Shown: positions 59,781 to 64,000 of the stretch, piece after piece
How the letters are laid out: the number at the start of each line of letters is the position of its first letter
Numbering within the stretch: the first letter of the stretch is position 1
From: Nepenthes gracilis
Lineage: Eukaryota; Streptophyta; Magnoliopsida; Caryophyllales; Nepenthaceae
Assembly (NCBI GenBank): GCA_033239525.1
Contig: BSYO01000006.1
Span: 2,542,001 to 2,606,000, forward strand
Length of the DNA: 64,000 nucleotides
Direction of reading: 5' to 3'
Made by a program: the position numbers and the translations under genes
The notes under the pieces: generated by a model
What the model saw: only the letters and a program-made list of their open reading frames with translations
The model's database searches: none
Told to the model about the DNA's origin: nothing

Positions 59781-62140
59781 TTTTTAATAGGAAATAATAA
59801 TCTTCTACGTGGGCAATTCCATAGGAATGCGTGTAAAGTTGAAAGTATAAATACTTCTTTTCTAAGTTTTTTTTTTAAGTAATAGAATTCAATTATGTGG
59901 ATTTCTGATTTTGGAGAAAACATTGATACATCATTGCAGCCCCTAATGGGGAAAAGTAAAGATTTGTTAACAATTCAATAATATTTTAATTATATTTTAA
60001 AGGTTAAATCTCGATAAAGTTATTATATATGATTTAATGGTCACAAATCCGTTTCATGAAAAAAGTTTTTTACATAATATAAGATACAGTCGCATATAAG
60101 ATGCTCAAAGTGATCTGATCTTTTTTCAGATATCATATTTTAGAGGAGTTTCGTGTATCGTGCTAATTGCTTGTGAAGATTGTCCACATTGATTAACAAT
60201 TCTACGTATAAGTGGGAACTGCCTCTTAGATTTTTTTTTTAAGGATAAAACTATATGATGACGGGATCAGAAATAAATTTGTTGATCCAATTTCCATTTT
60301 GGAATTCAATAATGACGCCACACATAAGAAGTTATACTGGCGTTTTTAATATATCAGTATAATTATTTTTTTATTATGGATATATTATAAAAATAAATTA
60401 TCTTATATTAATTAAAAAAAGATGAGACTTTAATATATATACATAGGAAACATTATTTTTTCCTTGAGGTGTACTTTTCAAGATAAAAACATGTGCAACA
60501 GAGTTATAAGTCAATACTTCTTATGTCTTCTTTCAAATCAAATGGCATTACAAATAAGAATGTGTCTAGAAATTATTTTTAAAATTTTTTTTTTCATTTT
60601 TCTTAAATAAAATTTTGTATAATATAAACATGAATACTAGAAAATTTGACCAGTTTCTAAATTTAAAGGTGAAGCTAAGGTAAGATCGAGCACATGTAAA
60701 TTACTTTTATTTTAAGATAATAGCGATGAAACATAACAAAATATTATAATTACACCACCCAAATTGATATTTTAAAGAATAATTAATGAATGATATAATC
60801 AATCAATGCTATTTATTTTGTGTAGAGAATAAAAAAGGTATTTGTGGATTTTTTAGTAAAATACTAATCTCTTCTACCTTGATAAAAATCAATTTTGTGT
60901 AACACATTTGTCAGATTTAGATAAAAATTTATGATTATTATATTGAGTCTTTCACAGCTTAGTCTAATTTTTTGAGCAAAAAATCATAATTGTGTCCATT
61001 CATAATTAAAATTGGTTTCATTGAATTGGTCTATAAATATTTTTTATTTTAAGTTATTTTAATTAAAAATTATATTAATAAAAAATACTTAAAAATATAA
61101 AATATCTTTAAAAGTATAATATTCAGATTAAGATAAAGACTATATGGTTTAACTAAATAAGCTTTATATAAAAATTTGTTAATTAAAAAAATTATTATAT
61201 TAAAATAAAATTTTTTTTAATTTGATATTTATCTGTAGTATAAAATTATTTTTTAAAAAATTAATAATCCAAGCCAGACCATGCTGAACAAGTCATTTAC
61301 ACTTGTGACTGTGTCTACTCTAAAAAATATCAGGTTTAATTTTTTAACTGTATCAATCTACACAATATATATATATTAATCATACCTTATAAAATTTTAT
61401 ATTAATCAAATTAAACTGATCAAATATAACAACTACACTCTAAAACATATAGTTATATTTTTGTCCATAACTTAAATCAAATATATATTTATTGAAATAA
61501 TTATTAGAAATAAATAACACATGTATAAGTATGATAATCTATATATTGTTCTATATCTCCATAAATCTTCAAAAGAAACAAAGAGGATTATGGAATGGGG
61601 TTTGCTATATTTATAGCACATCTATATCTTATTTATATTTTAACATTTTTTAAACTTATTTTTTATCACAAGCGTAAAACTTCAATCAATGTTTATAAAA
61701 AATAAAGGATAAATAATTTTTTTCTATCTTACAATAGTAAATTAGATACAATTACACTTACAAAAATGAAATATATATATATTTATCAGCCCATTTAGTG
61801 TATCAAATTAATCCAAGATTTATAATTTTTAATGTTATTCAAATATTATGTTTTATATTATGACAAATCTCATATCAAAATTGACGGGTACGATTAGGCA
61901 TGGACAGACCCAATTTATAAGTGGACAAGCAGTTTAAATATCGGCGGCTCAACAGAAGATGCCATAAAACCCATCGAGCGAACAGTGCAGCGCATGAGTT
62001 AACAGACACGACCTAAACAGCTAAATATTAAATGATTATAATAGATTGCTTAATAAGGTTTTAAACAGCGACTGCGCCAATCTAACAACTAAAAATCAAG
62101 CAATCATGCTGTTGAATTGAGCTGGTTGTTGTACATGTAA
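59781..62140. other. AT-rich intergenic region upstream of DRP5A
   Basis: I see no gene, repeat array or retroelement landmark. Simple A/T tracts are frequent. About 61900-62140 is slightly GC-richer and leads into the transposon-related block. Confidence 0.5.
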
Positions 62141-62142
62141 GT

Positions 62143-63140
62143 GGTTGACCAAACTGGTCAAAGACCACATCTCGGATTTCAAACGGGATTTCTTGGTCTA
62201 TAGGGTAGAGGGCAACAAGGTGAACTGGGGACTGCCTTCCCCGACTCAGAAGCTCAAGGCATCGCCGTAGGCGATGATAATGCGCCCGGAGGAGTCCAGG
62301 GGCCTACTCATCCTCCCCCATCTAACAGACGACGATTTTATCGCCCCGCGGCCCAAAAGGATGGCGGTGGAGACGCCCTCCTCATCATCTTCGAGGCCCG
62401 ACTACATTGCCGCCGGGATTTGTAGTGACCTCGGTAGTACCACCAGGATGGAGAAATCTTTTGAGGACCTACCGGAGGCTAGGGGAGAAGGCGTTATCCT
62501 AGCGCAGCCCGCGCCACAAGTGGTTTCTCGAGCGGCAAGACGGAGACTTTTTCGGAGCCAACTTGTGAGCTGCCGGCGGAGGTGCAAGAGCCGTCTGTCG
62601 GCTCTCCAGTCATGCAGATGCCTGCTAAGCAGCCAGTGGTTGATCTTGATCCTCCAGCAGTCGCAATGGAGGCCGTAGCCGGGGAGCCTACTGCCGCTGC
62701 AGATGACGTCGATGAAGGGCTCCTAGATGAGATCTAGGAGGAGGCCGCTACCAGCTCCGCTCGTGAGGGCATCGCTTCCGGCTTGTCGCCACCTGAGCCA
62801 GGCTTGGAGGCCAGACTTTAGAGGCCTGCGCGGAGAGTTTGGGAGGTATAATCTTTCGTGATGCTCTCTGCATAATTTCTCCTTTTAGAATTCCTAACTT
62901 ATTTTTTATTTTTTTATTTTTGTGTAGAAGAAGAAGGTGATTGCTGCCATTACCAAGGTAATGAACCAATGGGACCAAGTGATCTCTGACAGGGAGGCAG
63001 AGATTACCTGGTTAGATGTAAAGCTGGCGGCTTTAGGGGCGGAGCACAGGTCCAATGTCATTGTCTTGCAGATTGTTCTGACCGATATAGAGGCTGAGAA
63101 CACCAGTCTGAAGGCGGAAATTGCCCGGCTAAGGTAAAAG
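62143..63140 (+). pseudogene. Decayed 'putative gypsy type transposon' protein (coiled coil)
   Basis: About 62143-62270 reads 'WLTKLVKDHISDFKRDFLVY' and then 'GNKVNWGLPSPTQ', which resembles the core region of plant 'putative gypsy type transposon' (Transposase_28-like) proteins. The frame then breaks. A second frame, 62274-62678, is Ser/Pro/Arg-rich. A likely intron follows (GT at about 62846, AG at 62927-62928), then 62929-63137 encodes a coiled-coil-like stretch with 'VIAAITKVMNQWDQVI' and 'IEAENTSLKAEIARL', ending at TAA. Such proteins are accessory genes of large Gypsy elements. Family assignment rests on the look of the two segments. Confidence 0.4.
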
Positions 63141-63797
63141 AACGAGCGACTCATTGGGCGCCTTAGCCAGCTGGGAGGGCAACTGATGGAGTTGAAGAAC
63201 CGCCTAAGCCTCCGGATACGCCCCCACGAGATTGAGCAGCCGATGTGGTCATGGATGTGGGAAAGGGTCAATACGTGTTGGCATATCGCGCGACTTGTTG
63301 GCCCTATTTTTCCGGTCGGCCTGCTGAATATGTCAAACAGTGCCCAGACCCGCGATAGTCTCGTGAGGGATCCGCGAGACGGTCAGGCGCCGCATCCGCC
63401 ACCCCCTTAGCCTTTTGCTGATTTCGGGACTTTCTTTTGTATTTATATACTTTGTAATATGTTTGGAAGCAATAAAATGAGAATTTTTTCACTTTGTGTC
63501 CATTTCTTTTTACTGCTTTGTGTTTGCATGTCTACTGTACTGGACGACCAACTTAGTTGGCTGGCGGCCATTGTTTTGCTGTCAAAGGAGTGAAATCCTT
63601 AGGCTTTTTGTAGGCGGCTGTGTTAACCGACCTAGTAGTGGCGGCTTGTGAGTAAAGCCCGGTAGTGCTGTCCAAGTGCTGACTTGGGCGGCCAGTGTTG
63701 GAGAAAAATTTTTCTCCCTTCAACCATCGTTGACTAATCACACTATCTCTTCGTGGAGGAGGTCGTTGCGTACGCTGCGCTAGCCCCCTAAGATTTT
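63141..63797 (+). other. 3' flank of the transposon-related block
   Basis: It is GC-rich to about 63410, then has a T-rich transcript-end-like stretch with AATAAA at 63471-63476. It continues with 'ggcggcc' and 'tggcggcttgtg' phrases that look like retroelement untranslated sequence. No frame with a domain is seen. Confidence 0.4.
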
Positions 63798-64000
63798 GAC
63801 CGCTAACGGGCCACTTAGATGACTATTGTTTAGATCCGGCCACATATGAGCTGCCTGGATGACTAGGGTTTAATACGATAGCCATCAGGCTGATCAGATG
63901 ACCGAGATTCATACTAGACCGCTCATGGGCCACCTGGATAATCAGGGTTTAAATACGACCGCTAATGAGCCGCTCGGATGACAAAGGTTCGTGTCCAACC
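63798..64000 (+). repeat. 40-bp tandem repeat array, runs off the window
   Basis: Five units start at 63798, 63837, 63877, 63917 and 63957, with near-constant 40-bp period. The consensus is roughly 'gaccgctaatgggccacctggatgactagggttta'. Units differ by several substitutions. Such arrays are common in the untranslated part of large Tat/Ogre-type Gypsy elements. The array continues past position 64000. Confidence 0.85.

Noticed and set aside
63798..64000. A CRISPR-like repeat array
   Set aside because: Units are contiguous 40-bp tandem copies without unique spacers, in plant nuclear DNA.
1..64000. tRNA, rRNA or organelle-derived inserts
   Set aside because: I saw no cloverleaf-type conserved boxes, ribosomal phrases or organelle gene sequence on reading; a covariance-model scan would be needed to exclude small RNAs fully.

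Overview
This is nuclear DNA from a flowering plant, probably a woody eudicot. The evidence is intron-rich genes with GT-AG junctions, very AT-rich spacers and introns, many simple-sequence repeats, and several generations of LTR retrotransposons. The species cannot be told from the sequence. No prokaryotic feature (operon, CRISPR, phage) is present.

Layout. 0-12.7 kb is repeat-rich: a solo LTR (594-1599), a small secreted six-cysteine peptide gene (4433-4648), and a decayed Tat-like Ty3/Gypsy element (5172 to about 10640). A second, unrelated solo LTR sits inside the gag of that element. An array of palindromic units of about 60 bp follows. 12.8-31.5 kb is one plus-strand gene of 12 exons, the bifunctional methylthioribulose-1-phosphate dehydratase/enolase-phosphatase (DEP1) of the methionine salvage cycle. 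All twelve exons could be joined in frame to give 513 residues. Its long introns hold a reverse Gypsy remnant, a possible hAT-like insertion and local duplications. 31.5-36.8 kb shows no convincing gene. 36.8-37.5 kb is a single-exon VQ-motif protein gene on the minus strand. 37.7-45.5 kb is AT-rich spacer with two large tandem duplications. 45.5-59.6 kb is a minus-strand gene of 8 exons for dynamin-related protein 5A (DRP5A), 837 residues, reconstructed in frame. Its first intron (8.1 kb) carries a structurally complete but dead Copia element with a solo LTR nested in it, and its last intron carries another probable solo LTR. 59.8-62.1 kb is AT-rich spacer. 62.1-64 kb is a decayed coding region resembling plant 'putative gypsy type transposon' proteins, followed by a 40-bp tandem array that runs off the window.

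The three host genes do unrelated jobs: sulphur recycling after polyamine, ethylene or nicotianamine synthesis (DEP1), defence or MAPK signalling (VQ), and cytokinesis (DRP5A). The unifying theme is retrotransposon history. Three solo LTRs have clear 5-bp target-site duplications, a fourth is probable, and two of these are nested in older elements, so the order of insertions can be read directly. I saw no clearly new biological system. The best leads are the LTR nesting, a perfect fold-back at a gag break, the palindromic 60-bp array, the 5' end of DEP1, and the cell-cycle-type promoter motifs of DRP5A.
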